From Nocardia altamirensis NBRC 108246 (GTDB taxonomy: Bacteria > Actinomycetota > Actinomycetes > Mycobacteriales > Mycobacteriaceae), in contig NZ_BDAY01000087.1 of the NCBI RefSeq assembly GCF_001612685.1, positions 1 to 53,467 of the forward strand: a DNA stretch of 53,467 nucleotides, in the 5' to 3' direction. Under the pieces are notes generated by a model. It had not been told where the DNA came from. It saw only the letters and a program-made list of their open reading frames with translations, and made no database searches. Each line of letters starts with the position of its first letter. Position 1 is the first letter of the stretch. A program made the translations under genes and the position numbers. Below, piece after piece: positions 9,204 through 17,320 of the stretch.

Positions 9204-9478
9204 ATCGAGGGCGTGGCATCTGCCGGGACGCGCCGTGGCTCGGTGGGTATTGAATCGAGAGGGCAGCATGCTGCCGGTACGCGCCCCAGGTTTCACGCGG
9301 CGCAGTACGTACTGAACCGAGGGTGCGCCATTCTGCCGGAAGGCGCCCCAGATTTCGCACGGCGCAGTACGTACTGAATCGAGGGCGCGGCATTCCGCCG
9401 GGACACGCCATGGCTCAGTGCGTACTGAATCGAGAGGGCGGCATTTTGCCGGTACGCGTCCCGGGTTTCGCGGGGCGC
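9151..9478. repeat. Tandem array derived from the 3' end of the FAD monooxygenase gene
   Basis: The sequence around GTACTGAATCGAG recurs at 9197, 9247, 9309, 9371 and 9422, giving spacings of 50, 62, 62 and 51 bp. Copies fall into full 62-bp units (carrying CCCCAGATTTCGCACGGCGC) and shortened 50-51 bp units (CCGTGGCTCGGTG). They alternate short-long-long-short-long, suggesting a higher-order duplication. The first copy is the coding end of the upstream gene, stop codon included. This array fills most of the 361-bp space before the convergent serpin gene; I see no further gene in it. Confidence 0.85.
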
Positions 9479-9564
9479 GGCGACCGTGTTGGTGGCGCTT
9501 CGGTTACCTCGGCCCGACAGAGTGGAGGCGCCGAAGGCGAACGCGGCCGAGGCGGCTGTGGTGG

Positions 9565-10716
9565 TTACTCGGTGGCGGATTCTGGTGTGGCTATCCAGCC
9601 TGCGACCACGGACAGGCCGGTGGGGCGGTGGACGGCGAGGAAGCCGAAGGGGCGGTCGAAGGTTGCGGAGATGACGGTGGCGAGGCGGGGGCGTGGGGGT
9701 GCGCTTCCGGCCCGCATGCTGAACGCGGTGACCGCTGCGGCCTCGAATCCTTCTGTCGTGAAACGCGCCAGCACGTCTTGAGCGGCTTGTGCGATGCAAA
9801 GGGGCATGGGGGAGATGGCGGGGAAGTGGCCGCGTTCGCAGTCGGTGGCCGAGTGCAGGCCCATGAGTTCCGGGTTGTCCAGCAGGTTGTGTTTCGAGCG
9901 AACAGCGAAGGGAGGCAACCGGAGTACCAGCAGATCGGTGCGTGCCGTGACCTGCTTGCTGCGCACTGTGAGGCCGGGTCCGTCTGTGCCCGGCGGCAAC
10001 TCCGTGCGGATCGGTATCGCACCGGCCAACGCGGCCAGGCCCGCGCCGAGCACACTGCCCGGTGTGCCGGTGCCGAGCAGCAGGTGGACGTCGAGGTCGG
10101 CAGTGCCCGCGACAACGACGCGGGTCACCGGTTCCGATCCCATCAGGAGCGAGGCCGCAGCGAGGTCCGGGGTTTGGCGAAACAGGCCGGGACCGCGAAA
10201 TCCTTGCCACGGGCCGTCATTCGCCTGCAGCGCCACGTCGACGAAGGGTTCGCGCCAGCTCGTCTTGGCGACCAATGCCGTGGCCAGCACCAGCAGCGCG
10301 CGCGGGTCCACTTTGAGCGGGAAGCGCTCGATGAGACCGGCGGTGTGCTGCTTGGCCCAGGCGTCGAGCGCGTCTTGACCGGTCAGCCGTTCGATCACGC
10401 CCGCGGGCAACCGATCCGACCAATCACGGTGCAGCAGAAGATCTTCCCGCACCCACATACCGAGCGCCGCGGACACCGTCTCGGCGTCATCCAGCTCGCG
10501 CAACAGCCGCAGTCCGGCGGCATGCGCCTCTTCCGCAGGCAACCCGACCGCAGCCGCCAACTCCGACCTGGCGGGTTCGTTCGCCGCCCCCGCAAGCAGC
10601 GCCAGCAACGGCCACACGCCACCCCCGGACAACACAAAGTTGTCGACCCCAGCCGCCGCACACCACCGCGCGGTCAGCTCGTTCGCGGCCGCGACGTGCG
10701 TCCCCAGATCACCCAT
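9565..10716 (-). CDS. Serpin-family protease inhibitor
   Basis: A 383-residue protein with the serpin core. ALVAKTSWREPF matches the conserved strand motif after helix F. EGFEAAAVTAFSM is the hinge, rich in small residues, that precedes the reactive centre loop (roughly 325-352, through APPRPRLATVISA). FDRPFGFLAVHRPTGLSVV is the C-terminal serpin signature. Serpins trap target serine or cysteine proteases by loop insertion after cleavage. The P1 residue cannot be set confidently. No signal peptide is visible, so it is probably cytoplasmic, which is common for bacterial serpins. The ATG at 10716 follows a weak purine-rich site. It converges with the FAD gene across the repeat array. Confidence 0.88.
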   Translation of the reverse strand: MGDLGTHVAAANELTARWCAAAGVDNFVLSGGGVWPLLALLAGAANEPARSELAAAVGLPAEEAHAAGLRLLRELDDAETVSAALGMWVREDLLLHRDWSDRLPAGVIERLTGQDALDAWAKQHTAGLIERFPLKVDPRALLVLATALVAKTSWREPFVDVALQANDGPWQGFRGPGLFRQTPDLAAASLLMGSEPVTRVVVAGTADLDVHLLLGTGTPGSVLGAGLAALAGAIPIRTELPPGTDGPGLTVRSKQVTARTDLLVLRLPPFAVRSKHNLLDNPELMGLHSATDCERGHFPAISPMPLCIAQAAQDVLARFTTEGFEAAAVTAFSMRAGSAPPRPRLATVISATFDRPFGFLAVHRPTGLSVVAGWIATPESATE

Positions 10717-10725
10717 GCCCCGACC

Positions 10726-10876
10726 CTATTTCATGTTCACCGCGAACTGATGGCGGAATTTCGAGCGTCTCGAGTCCGCCCACCAGCGTCCGGTGATCGA
10801 GGGTCGATCACTGGCTCTCGCGGATGCACACGCCCGGCCCATTTCATGGTCACGGGAGTTGGTGGCGGTACTTCAC
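10726..10876. repeat. Imperfect direct repeat upstream of the serpin gene
   Basis: CCTATTTCATGTTCACCGCG at 10727 is echoed about 111 bp later by CCCATTTCATGGTCACGGGA. Both are followed by a TGGCGG...TTC segment. Similarity extends over about 40 bp with several mismatches. It may be an old duplication of the serpin gene's 5' flank. Confidence 0.5.
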
Positions 10877-10951
10877 AACCTGGGTCTCCGCCGCCGGTGG
10901 CGACGAGGCCCAGCAGTCGATCAGCGTGCCGTAGCGGGAGGGATTCGGCGA

Positions 10952-11008
10952 CGAGTGGCACACCACTGTGTGGGCTACTCGTACTTTGCCGCAGCCATGT
11001 GCCACTCG
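10952..11008. repeat. Dispersed hairpin element, copy 1
   Basis: A 57-bp element ending in a perfect 11-bp inverted repeat, CGAGTGGCACA (10952-10962) and TGTGCCACTCG (10998-11008). The interior differs from copies 2 and 3, but the ends and length match. Confidence 0.7.
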
Positions 11009-11079
11009 TTGGGAGGTCGTGCGGATTTGGCTCTGATCGCTCCGGCGGGGCTCGTTGGGGGGCCGTGCTTTGCGGACAG

Positions 11080-12060
11080 CTATCCGTTGGTGGCCGGGCG
11101 GAGGATGAGTTTGCCTAGGACGGCGCGGGTTTCGAGGAGGTGGTGGGCGTGGGCGGCTTGGTCGAGGGGGAGGACGGCTTCCACCAGCGGGGCGAGGTCG
11201 CCTTTGGCTGCGCGTTGCAGGGTTGCGGTGTTGGAGTTGGCGACTCGGGCCAGCCAGTCGGGGCCTGCGCAGCCGATGAGGGTGCGGCCGCGGGTGATCA
11301 GGTCGGTGGCGGAGAGTTGGGCGGGGGCGCCGGAGAGCCAGCCGTAGCTGAGCATGCGGCCGGTCAGCGGGGTGGTGAGGTCGAGGATATCGAGGGCGGT
11401 TGGGCCGCCGATCGAGTCGAAGACCACGTCCAGGGTGGTTTCGCCGAGGGTTTCGCGGAGGCGGGTCGGCCATTCGGGGTCGTTGTGGTCGATCACCTCG
11501 TCGGCACCGAGCTTGCGTGCCTGTTCACTTTTCGCGGTGCCGCCGGCTGTGGCGATGACGCGGGCCGCACCGTATTCCTTGGCGAGTTGGGTGAGGATGC
11601 TGCCGATGCCGGTCGCGGCGGCCTCGACGAGCACGGTTTCGGTGCCGGTGAGTCGGGCCGTCTCCAGCAGGGGGAGCGCCACCGATCCGCTCATCAGTAT
11701 CGCCGCCGCGTCGGCCGAGGACAGGTTGTCCGGGATCGGTGCCGCGGAAGCGGCTGGTGCGCTGACGAATTCGGCGTACGCGCCGAAACCCTTGGTGGCC
11801 ACCGTTACTCGCTTGCCGAGCAGCGTCGGGTCGACGTCCGCACCCACTTCGGTCACCACGCCTGCCGCTTGGAAACCGAAGACCAGCGGGGGCTCGACGC
11901 CGAGCGGGAACGCGCCGGACCGCAGCTTCGTCTCCGGGAACAGGACCGGGATCGCTTCGGCGCGGATCACGACCTCACCCGGACCGGCCTGCGGCACGGG
12001 AACCTCCTCGGCCACCAGCACCTCGGGCCCGCCGATCCCCGTCATTACGATTGCCTGCAT
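11080..12060 (-). CDS. Zinc-type alcohol dehydrogenase-like quinone oxidoreductase
   Basis: A 326-residue medium-chain reductase of the NADPH:quinone oxidoreductase (QOR) class. GroES-like domain at about 1-120, then a Rossmann domain with the AATGIGSILTQLAKEYGA nucleotide site near 150-167 and GADEVIDHNDPEW after it. The catalytic and structural zinc cysteines of true alcohol dehydrogenases are absent, as expected for QOR-like members, which reduce quinones or enones using NADPH. The ATG at 12060 has GAGG 7 nt upstream; a GTG one codon earlier is possible. It is divergent from a TetR gene, with two inverted operator-like sites in the 86-bp gap, so it is very probably the repressor's target. 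Confidence 0.88.
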   Translation of the reverse strand: MQAIVMTGIGGPEVLVAEEVPVPQAGPGEVVIRAEAIPVLFPETKLRSGAFPLGVEPPLVFGFQAAGVVTEVGADVDPTLLGKRVTVATKGFGAYAEFVSAPAASAAPIPDNLSSADAAAILMSGSVALPLLETARLTGTETVLVEAAATGIGSILTQLAKEYGAARVIATAGGTAKSEQARKLGADEVIDHNDPEWPTRLRETLGETTLDVVFDSIGGPTALDILDLTTPLTGRMLSYGWLSGAPAQLSATDLITRGRTLIGCAGPDWLARVANSNTATLQRAAKGDLAPLVEAVLPLDQAAHAHHLLETRAVLGKLILRPATNG

Positions 12061-12073
12061 CACTAAACCTCAT

Positions 12074-12127
12074 AACTTGACTGTCGGTCCACTTGCCTTC
12101 GCTACGATATGGACCGCCGGTCAAGTT
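12074..12127. promoter_or_regulatory. Paired operator-like sites between quinone oxidoreductase and tetR
   Basis: AACTTGACTGTCGGTCCA (12074-12091) and TGGACCGCCGGTCAAGTT (12110-12127) are inverted copies matching at 16 of 18 positions, 18 bp apart. Each is itself a rough GACC/GGTC palindrome, the usual form of a TetR operator. Their placement between divergent starts fits autoregulation plus control of the oxidoreductase. Confidence 0.75.
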
Positions 12128-12146
12128 GTCAACGAAAGTGGGTGCG

Positions 12147-12722
12147 ATGGCCGACGGGCGACCCAGGGAACGGGCAGACGCTGCGCGCAACCGCCGCGCG
12201 ATTCTCGACGCGACCAGCGCGCTGCTCGCCGAACACGGCGCCGAGGCGATCACGATGGACCGCGTCGCCGCAGCTGCGGGAGTAGGAAAGGGCACCATCT
12301 TCCACCGCTTCGGCAACCGCGCGGGCCTGCTGCACGAAATGGTCGCCGAAAGCGCTGTCACCCTGATGGACGCCATCACGAACGGGCCACCGCCGCTTGG
12401 CCCCGGCGCGCCCGCGGGCGACCGTCTGCTCGCCTACTTCGATGCGATGACGCGCCTGGTCATCGAGAACTCGGAGCTGATGGTCGCCTACCGGACCGAG
12501 CCGCCACATCCTCGGACGGGGGAGTTCCATGCGTTCTGGGACAACCACATCACCACGTTGCTGCGCGAAGCCCGGCCGGACATCGACGCCGAAGTGGTCG
12601 GCCGCCTACTGCTCGCCGCGCTCGGCGGTGAAATGGTTTCGGCCATGATCCGCTCCGGGGAGACCGCTCGACTCCTCGACGCCATCCGCGAACTGGTCGA
12701 ATCCGTGCTCCGCGCACCGTGA
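12147..12722 (+). CDS. TetR-family transcriptional regulator
   Basis: A 191-residue regulator. The N-terminal helix-turn-helix spans about residues 12-58 (AILDATSALLAEHG, then MDRVAAAAGVGKGTIFHRFG), followed by a variable ligand-binding domain. The start is ATG 12147; upstream in-frame starts run back into the operator region. TetR proteins usually repress a divergent neighbour until an inducer binds. The paired inverted sites directly upstream, shared with the quinone oxidoreductase promoter, support local repression and autoregulation. The inducer is likely a quinone or electrophile, by inference from the neighbour only. Confidence 0.88.
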   Translation: MADGRPRERADAARNRRAILDATSALLAEHGAEAITMDRVAAAAGVGKGTIFHRFGNRAGLLHEMVAESAVTLMDAITNGPPPLGPGAPAGDRLLAYFDAMTRLVIENSELMVAYRTEPPHPRTGEFHAFWDNHITTLLREARPDIDAEVVGRLLLAALGGEMVSAMIRSGETARLLDAIRELVESVLRAP

Positions 12723-12782
12723 GAACCGCCTCCGGCCTGCGCTGACGCCGCTGATCGCTTGCGGACCGTCAGAATGGTTGGC

Positions 12783-13277
12783 ATGCAACGAATTCCGTTC
12801 GACATCGACGAATACGAGCGCCGGGTACACACGAGACCCTGCTTCGTCTGTGCCATCGTCGCCGGTACGCACGACTCCGACTTGGAACAGATCATCGCCG
12901 AGGACGACGAGCACATCGCGTTCCTGGTCCGGTATCCGACGCTGATCGGGCACGCACTCGTGGCGCCCAAGCAGCATCGCGAACACGTGGTGCGGGATCT
13001 GGATGACGAGGCGTACCAGCGCCTGATGCGCATGGTCTACCGGGTCGCGCGGGCGGTCGAGACCGTGCTGCCGACCGAGCGGATGTACGTGATGAGTCTG
13101 GGTAGCCAGCAAGGCAATTCGCACCTGCATTGGCATGTCGCGCCGCTGCCACCGGGTGTTCCCTACCGTGAGCAGCAATTCCATGCACTCATGTCCGAAA
13201 ACGGTGTGCTGCCGTGGACGCTGGCGGATGCCGCCCGGCTGGCCGGGCAATTGCGTGCAGCGCTTGCCGATTCGTGA
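12783..13277 (+). CDS. HIT-family nucleotide-binding protein
   Basis: A 164-residue protein with the histidine triad HLHWHVAPLP near residues 118-127. PCFVCAIVAG near the N-terminus holds a CxxC-like pair typical of HIT-like proteins. HIT proteins are nucleoside phosphoramidate or dinucleotide hydrolases or transferases; the substrate here is unknown. ATG 12783 (MQRIPFDIDEYE) is preferred over ATG 12774 and a TTG at 12759, but no strong ribosome site decides it. The stop lies 6 bp from the stop of the convergent HD gene. Confidence 0.8.
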   Translation: MQRIPFDIDEYERRVHTRPCFVCAIVAGTHDSDLEQIIAEDDEHIAFLVRYPTLIGHALVAPKQHREHVVRDLDDEAYQRLMRMVYRVARAVETVLPTERMYVMSLGSQQGNSHLHWHVAPLPPGVPYREQQFHALMSENGVLPWTLADAARLAGQLRAALADS

Positions 13278-13283
13278 GAGTGA

Positions 13284-13997
13284 TCAGTCGCGGGCCAGGA
13301 TGGCGGCGAAACGTTCGTCGGCGCTGTCGAGTTGGTCGAGGATGTATTGCTTGACCTCATCGGACAGCGGGGTGTCGGGGCGGGTGACGAGGTCGCGGTA
13401 GATGGGGGTGAGGGGGCGGTATTTGACGGCTAGTTTGTGCATGTGCGGGCCGGTGGCGTACAGGATGCCGACGCCGTTGTCGGTGAAGTCGGAAAGCTTG
13501 ATGATTCTGGCCCACGGGGCGCGGTCGAGATTGGCGGCAACGTGCTCGCGGTACTGGACGTGGCGGTCGAGCGCGGGGTCTGGTTCCGGGTTGGTCACGG
13601 CGGCAACGAGTTCGGCCACTCGGGGGCCGAAGCGATCGGACAGTTCGGCGAGGGCGGCGGTGGTGGCCTCGCCGGGACGGTCGCCGGCCAACTCGGTCGC
13701 GTGGTCTTCGACGGCGTCGTGCAGCAGGCCTGCGGCGACCAAGTCGCTGTCGCGCACCTGGTAGTGGCTGATGATCCGGATCGCTACGCGCAGTAGATGA
13801 TTGAGATATGGCTCGCGGCCGTAGCGGTCGTCGCGGTGCAGGTCGGCGGCCAGGTCGAGCGCGGCGGTGAGCCGGTCGACGTCCGGTAGCTCGGCGATCT
13901 CCAGTAACAGCCGTTCACGCAGTCCGGACTCGCCGTAGACCTCGCTGATCGTATGCAGCGGCATCACGGCCAAGACCCCCGCCCCAGGATTGCTCAT
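13284..13997 (-). CDS. HD-domain phosphohydrolase resembling small ppGpp hydrolases
   Basis: A 237-residue protein. The metal-binding HD pattern is visible: REPYLNHLLRVA (His67), LLHDAVEDH (His93-Asp94, then Glu-Asp) and IIKLSDFTDN (Asp170, Asn174). This arrangement resembles the hydrolase half of RelA/SpoT and the stand-alone MESH1/SAH enzymes that remove pyrophosphate from (p)ppGpp, where the last motif is usually KLADR..N. The KLSDFTDN variation makes the substrate uncertain. The ATG at 13997 lacks a clear ribosome site; Met12 is an alternative start. It converges with the HIT gene. Confidence 0.7.
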   Translation of the reverse strand: MSNPGAGVLAVMPLHTISEVYGESGLRERLLLEIAELPDVDRLTAALDLAADLHRDDRYGREPYLNHLLRVAIRIISHYQVRDSDLVAAGLLHDAVEDHATELAGDRPGEATTAALAELSDRFGPRVAELVAAVTNPEPDPALDRHVQYREHVAANLDRAPWARIIKLSDFTDNGVGILYATGPHMHKLAVKYRPLTPIYRDLVTRPDTPLSDEVKQYILDQLDSADERFAAILARD

Positions 13998-14142
13998 GAT
14001 GTCAATCTAACGGGCCGTGCCGGGCTCGAGTCCAGACGGCGGGTGAACTCCAGGTGCCGCCTGCGAGCGGCGGAAAACCCGTTGCGACGCACTGATCTTC
14101 TGTGATGTGCTTTGGGTATCGCGAGGCAGAAACGGAGGAAGA

Positions 14143-14985
14143 GTGGCCGCGCAACAGAAACGGCCGCGACCGAGTTCGGCCACCGATGCGATGCTGAAAT
14201 TGCATCGACGCACCATGGTGCTCGACGGGCGGGTGTATACCGTCGTCAGCCTGCGTCCCGGCAGCGATTTCCGCTTCGCCACCAACTACTTTCACGACAC
14301 TTGGCATGTGCTGTCCGACTGGCGTGGGGCTCGGGTGCTCGCCCGGCTGCTGTGGGGGCTGGCGTATCAGCGGCGACCCGGCACGCTGATCGTGATCGAT
14401 CCGGCGCAGCTGGACACGAATCCGTTCGACGGGGCACCGTCGGATCCGATCGTGGTGGTGCCGTCCGATCTGACCGTGTTCACCTCGGCTGCCGCCGCGG
14501 CCCTGCGGCGTCGGCTGCCGTTCCGTGACCGTTCCGCGGGCACCGTGCGCTGGCAGACCTTCGGGTTGGACAGTGCGGTCGACGCCTTGGCGGCAGAACG
14601 CGCGATGGGAAGCGACGAGCGGTACAACAACGACTACGCCCCGCAGCCGACCGGCTGGCTGCGCGTCGACCGGATCGGCGGGCTGATCACGATATTCGCC
14701 GCCGCCGATCAACTGCGCGACCTGGCACGAACCATCGCCACCATGGGCAACTACCCCTACCGCGGCATGGCCTACCAGTACCTGGACTACCCCGAAACCA
14801 ACGGCGAAGTCCAGATCTCCCGGCAGTACCGCAACCTGGTGACCTCCGCCCGTCGCGCCCGCATCGACATCGTCGGGCGGCGCAGCGGCCCGATCACCGA
14901 GGAAGCCGAACACGCCATCTGGTCCCACGCGGCCACGTTGCGGCGCAACAGATTACGCCGCCTAGCCGATCACGCGCCGAACTGA
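14143..14985 (+). CDS. Conserved-looking protein of unknown function
   Basis: A 280-residue protein I do not recognise. The GTG at 14143 is preceded by a good GGAGG at 4-5 nt, so the start is well supported. It opens with a basic tail (KRPRPSS), has no signal peptide or clear transmembrane helix, and mixes aliphatic strands (TLIVIDPAQL, IVVVPSDLTVFTS) with a tyrosine-rich segment (YPYRGMAYQYLDY) in the second half. Codon use fits its neighbours, so it is probably real. It stands alone, divergent from the HD gene. Confidence 0.7.
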   Translation: MAAQQKRPRPSSATDAMLKLHRRTMVLDGRVYTVVSLRPGSDFRFATNYFHDTWHVLSDWRGARVLARLLWGLAYQRRPGTLIVIDPAQLDTNPFDGAPSDPIVVVPSDLTVFTSAAAAALRRRLPFRDRSAGTVRWQTFGLDSAVDALAAERAMGSDERYNNDYAPQPTGWLRVDRIGGLITIFAAADQLRDLARTIATMGNYPYRGMAYQYLDYPETNGEVQISRQYRNLVTSARRARIDIVGRRSGPITEEAEHAIWSHAATLRRNRLRRLADHAPN

Positions 14986-15005
14986 CACCTTCACGCAGGG
15001 TCACC

Positions 15006-15075
15006 GCACCACGCTGTGCGCCACCGCGCGTCCTGGTGTCGCACCACGTTGTGCGTCACCACCGGACGTGTTTCG
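15006..15075. repeat. Short 35-bp tandem repeat downstream of the unknown gene
   Basis: GCACCACGCTGTGCGCCACC at 15006 recurs as GCACCACGTTGTGCGTCACC at 15041, followed by partly similar bases. The rest of 14986-15231 shows related fragments (GCACCGCAGTGCGCGCCAC near 15116) but no gene. Confidence 0.55.
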
Positions 15076-15231
15076 GGTTCGTCGAGGCAGTTTCACGCCA
15101 CGGGTCCTCGTGACGCACCGCAGTGCGCGCCACTGCCGACCTCGTTTCGAAACTCGTCGACGCAGCGCCGCACCCCTCGATGTTGTTGCGGCACTGCGTC
15201 TTCGAGCTTCATGCCGTCGAGAAACGGCCGC

Positions 15232-15681
15232 TCATTCGGCGCTGGGGACGAGGGTGTTCTGGCGCGCCGCCGCCCACCACCGTCCGTTCTCCTTGACCAG
15301 GACGTACACCGCGATCATCGCCGGATCGATGTCGATGAGGGTGCCGTCGGCGGTGGTGGCCCGCGCTACCTTGTGCGCGATCGCCACGTCGGGGCGCACG
15401 AAGGTGATATCGGTGACCTCGTAGCGGACGTAGAGGTCTTTCAGAAACCCGGCCAGCCCAGCGCGATTCGCGGCGAGAAGTTCGTCTCGGCCGGTCATCA
15501 GCACGCCCATCGCGTTGACGACCGTGGCGTTGGCGGTGAAGTCGGCGGTCAGCAGCTCGGCATCGTTGGTGTTGTACGCGGTTTCGGCATTGCCGACGAT
15601 CGCCGTGATGGCCGCGATGTCCGCGGTGTGGTCGACGGTGGTGTCGGCGAGGACGGGTGCCTGCGAAGTGGTTGCGCTCAT
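15232..15681 (-). CDS. SnoaL/SgcJ-like (NTF2-fold) protein
   Basis: A 149-residue protein with the layout of the SgcJ/EcaC or DUF4440 group of the NTF2-like superfamily. An N-terminal helix carries TAIVGNAETAYNTNDAELL, then FTANATVVNAMGVLMTGRDE and the final strand VKENGRWWAAARQNTLV. Members are small cone-shaped dimers acting as isomerases, hydrolases or binding proteins; no specific reaction can be assigned. ATG 15681 is preceded by GAGGTG; an earlier in-frame start at 15759 would add 26 unlikely residues. Confidence 0.78.
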   Translation of the reverse strand: MSATTSQAPVLADTTVDHTADIAAITAIVGNAETAYNTNDAELLTADFTANATVVNAMGVLMTGRDELLAANRAGLAGFLKDLYVRYEVTDITFVRPDVAIAHKVARATTADGTLIDIDPAMIAVYVLVKENGRWWAAARQNTLVPSAE

Positions 15682-15822
15682 GACTGCACCTCGCTGGCGC
15701 TCGGTTTCGTCATGCGCGGGGGCGCCCTGCAATATGATTCGCTCACTTCGTTCGCTCATGGTGTTCAGCTTCCAACCTGAACAATGCTTCAGGTCAAGCG
15801 GTATCGCTCAGCTCACAGTCCG

Positions 15823-16449
15823 TCAGCGCACACCGCGGGTCCGGAACTGAATGCTGATGCGTGGACCCGTCGGCCTGCGGGACTTCGGCACCGCATGCTC
15901 CCAGGTGCGCTGGCACGAGCCGCCCATCACGAGCAGGTCCCCGTGCCCGACCTGATACCGAATGCTCTCGCCACCGCCGCGTGGCCGCAGCAGCAATGCC
16001 CGTGGCGCACCGACGGATACGATCGCCACCATCGTGTCGTGTGTCGCTCCGCGGCCGAAGGTGTCTCCGTGCCAGGCCACGCTGTCTTGTCCGTCGCGGT
16101 AGTAGCAGAGCCCCGCCGTCGTGAACGGTTCCCCGAGCTCGCGCCGATAGTGCGCGGTCAATTCCCGCCGTGCGTCAGCGAGCACCGGATCCGGCAGCGG
16201 CTCGTGCTCCTCGTAGAACTTGAGCAGCCGAGGCACATCGACGACGCGGTCGTACATCGGCCGCCGCTCCGCCTTCCACGGCACATCGTCGACCAGCCGA
16301 TCGAACAGCGCGTCGGCGCCGGACAGCCAGCCCGGCAGCACATCCACCCAGGCGCCGCGGTCGAGCACCGTCCGGCGCGCATCGCGAAGCGGCCCGAATT
16401 CGGTGTCCCCGAACCCGTCGAGCAGCGATCCCTGTAGCGGTGTCGACAT
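15823..16449 (-). CDS. AlkB-like 2-oxoglutarate/Fe(II) dioxygenase
   Basis: A 208-residue protein. The iron ligands HxD are His127 and Asp129 (AWHGDTF) with distal His185 (TWEHAVPK). The 2-oxoglutarate-binding arginines RISIQFR lie at 197-203. This matches bacterial AlkB-type enzymes that oxidatively remove alkyl lesions from DNA or RNA bases. MYDRVVDVPRLLKFY (65-79) corresponds to the substrate lid region. The ATG at 16449 is used. It stands alone on the minus strand, divergent from the pyrimidine operon; no ada or alkA gene is adjacent. Confidence 0.88.
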   Translation of the reverse strand: MSTPLQGSLLDGFGDTEFGPLRDARRTVLDRGAWVDVLPGWLSGADALFDRLVDDVPWKAERRPMYDRVVDVPRLLKFYEEHEPLPDPVLADARRELTAHYRRELGEPFTTAGLCYYRDGQDSVAWHGDTFGRGATHDTMVAIVSVGAPRALLLRPRGGGESIRYQVGHGDLLVMGGSCQRTWEHAVPKSRRPTGPRISIQFRTRGVR

Positions 16450-16643
16450 GCCGCCGAGCGTACCGTCAATCGAACATGTGTGCTAGTTCTGCGCGGTATT
16501 CGAACCATGATCCCCGACAATCCCGACATTCCAGGAGGCGTCGAGTGGTGCGCCGCACAGCTCGTCCGTGGTGCCGCTCACACCGCGATATGCCTGGTGA
16601 AAGTGGGGTACCGGCCGCTGTTAGGCTGCTTGCCGTAAGACAT

Positions 16644-16679
16644 CCTTTAACGGACCGTCCGGTGAGGCGGGGAAGGAGG
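16644..16679 (+). promoter_or_regulatory. PyrR-binding leader hairpin overlapping the pyrR ribosome site
   Basis: The bases CCGTCCGGTGAGGCGG (16655-16670) match the PyrR binding-loop consensus (ARUCCNGNGAGGYU) closely. CCG (16655-16657) can pair with CGG (16668-16670), and CCTT (16644-16647) with AAGG (16673-16676). This would bury the AAGGAGG Shine-Dalgarno (16673-16679), which ends 5 nt before the ATG. Mycobacterial pyr genes are controlled by PyrR-dependent translational repression through such a loop, so the same is expected here. TAGGCT near 16622 is a weak -10 candidate. Confidence 0.78.
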
Positions 16680-16684
16680 TCGGC

Positions 16685-17320
16685 ATGGCCGTGCCCGAAG
16701 AACGGGCCGCCAAGTCCGGCGCTGCCGAGACATCGCAGCGACACACCCCCGAGGGGGTGGAGGCGGGGCGGGAGCTGTTGTCAGCTTCCGATGTCAGTCG
16801 GACCATCGCGCGCATCGCGCATCAGATCATCGAAAAAACCGCGCTGGACGCGGGCGAGCGGGACGCGCCACGCGTCGTGCTGGTCGGCATCCCGACCAGG
16901 GGCACCTCGCTGGCCGCGCGACTCACGGACAAGATCGAGGAGTTCTCCGGCGTCCGCCCGGCCCTCGGTTCGCTCGACATCACGCTGTACCGCGACGACC
17001 TGCGCTCGCGCCCGCACCGGCCGCTGGAACGCACCTCGGTCCCGGAGGGTGGCATCGAAGACGCGCTGGTCGTGCTGGTCGACGACGTCCTCTTCTCCGG
17101 TCGCACCGTTCGCTCGGCACTCGACGGGCTGCGCGATCTCGGACGCCCGCGCGCGGTGCAACTCGCGGTCCTCATCGACCGCGGTCATCGCGAATTGCCC
17201 ATCCGCGCGGACTATGTCGGCAAGAACGTGCCAACTTCGCGCTCCGAGGACATCTCTGTCCTACTTACCGAACACGACGGCCGTGATGGCGTTTACCTGC
17301 GACAGGAGGCTGAAGCGTGA
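16685..17320 (+). CDS. pyrR: Bifunctional pyr regulator / uracil phosphoribosyltransferase
   Basis: A 211-residue PyrR. The PRPP-binding motif VVLVDDVLFSGRTVRSAL (about 139-156) and the early VVLVGIPTRGTSLAARL are diagnostic; YRDDLRSRP is the flexible loop. PyrR binds UMP or UTP and then pyr mRNA, and in many bacteria has weak uracil phosphoribosyltransferase activity. The first 30 residues are a polar extension. The ATG at 16685 has AAGGAGG 5 nt upstream, inside the leader hairpin. The stop overlaps the pyrB GTG (GTGA), so translation is coupled. Confidence 0.95.
   Translation: MAVPEERAAKSGAAETSQRHTPEGVEAGRELLSASDVSRTIARIAHQIIEKTALDAGERDAPRVVLVGIPTRGTSLAARLTDKIEEFSGVRPALGSLDITLYRDDLRSRPHRPLERTSVPEGGIEDALVVLVDDVLFSGRTVRSALDGLRDLGRPRAVQLAVLIDRGHRELPIRADYVGKNVPTSRSEDISVLLTEHDGRDGVYLRQEAEA

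Larger units (their letters stand above)
10717..11079. other. Gene-free stretch between serpin and quinone oxidoreductase genes
   Basis: No convincing gene. It holds the 5' flank of the serpin gene, an imperfect duplication of that flank (10726-10764 resembles 10837-10876) and a hairpin element (10952-11008). ORFs crossing it have no recognisable domains and look like shadows. Confidence 0.7.
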
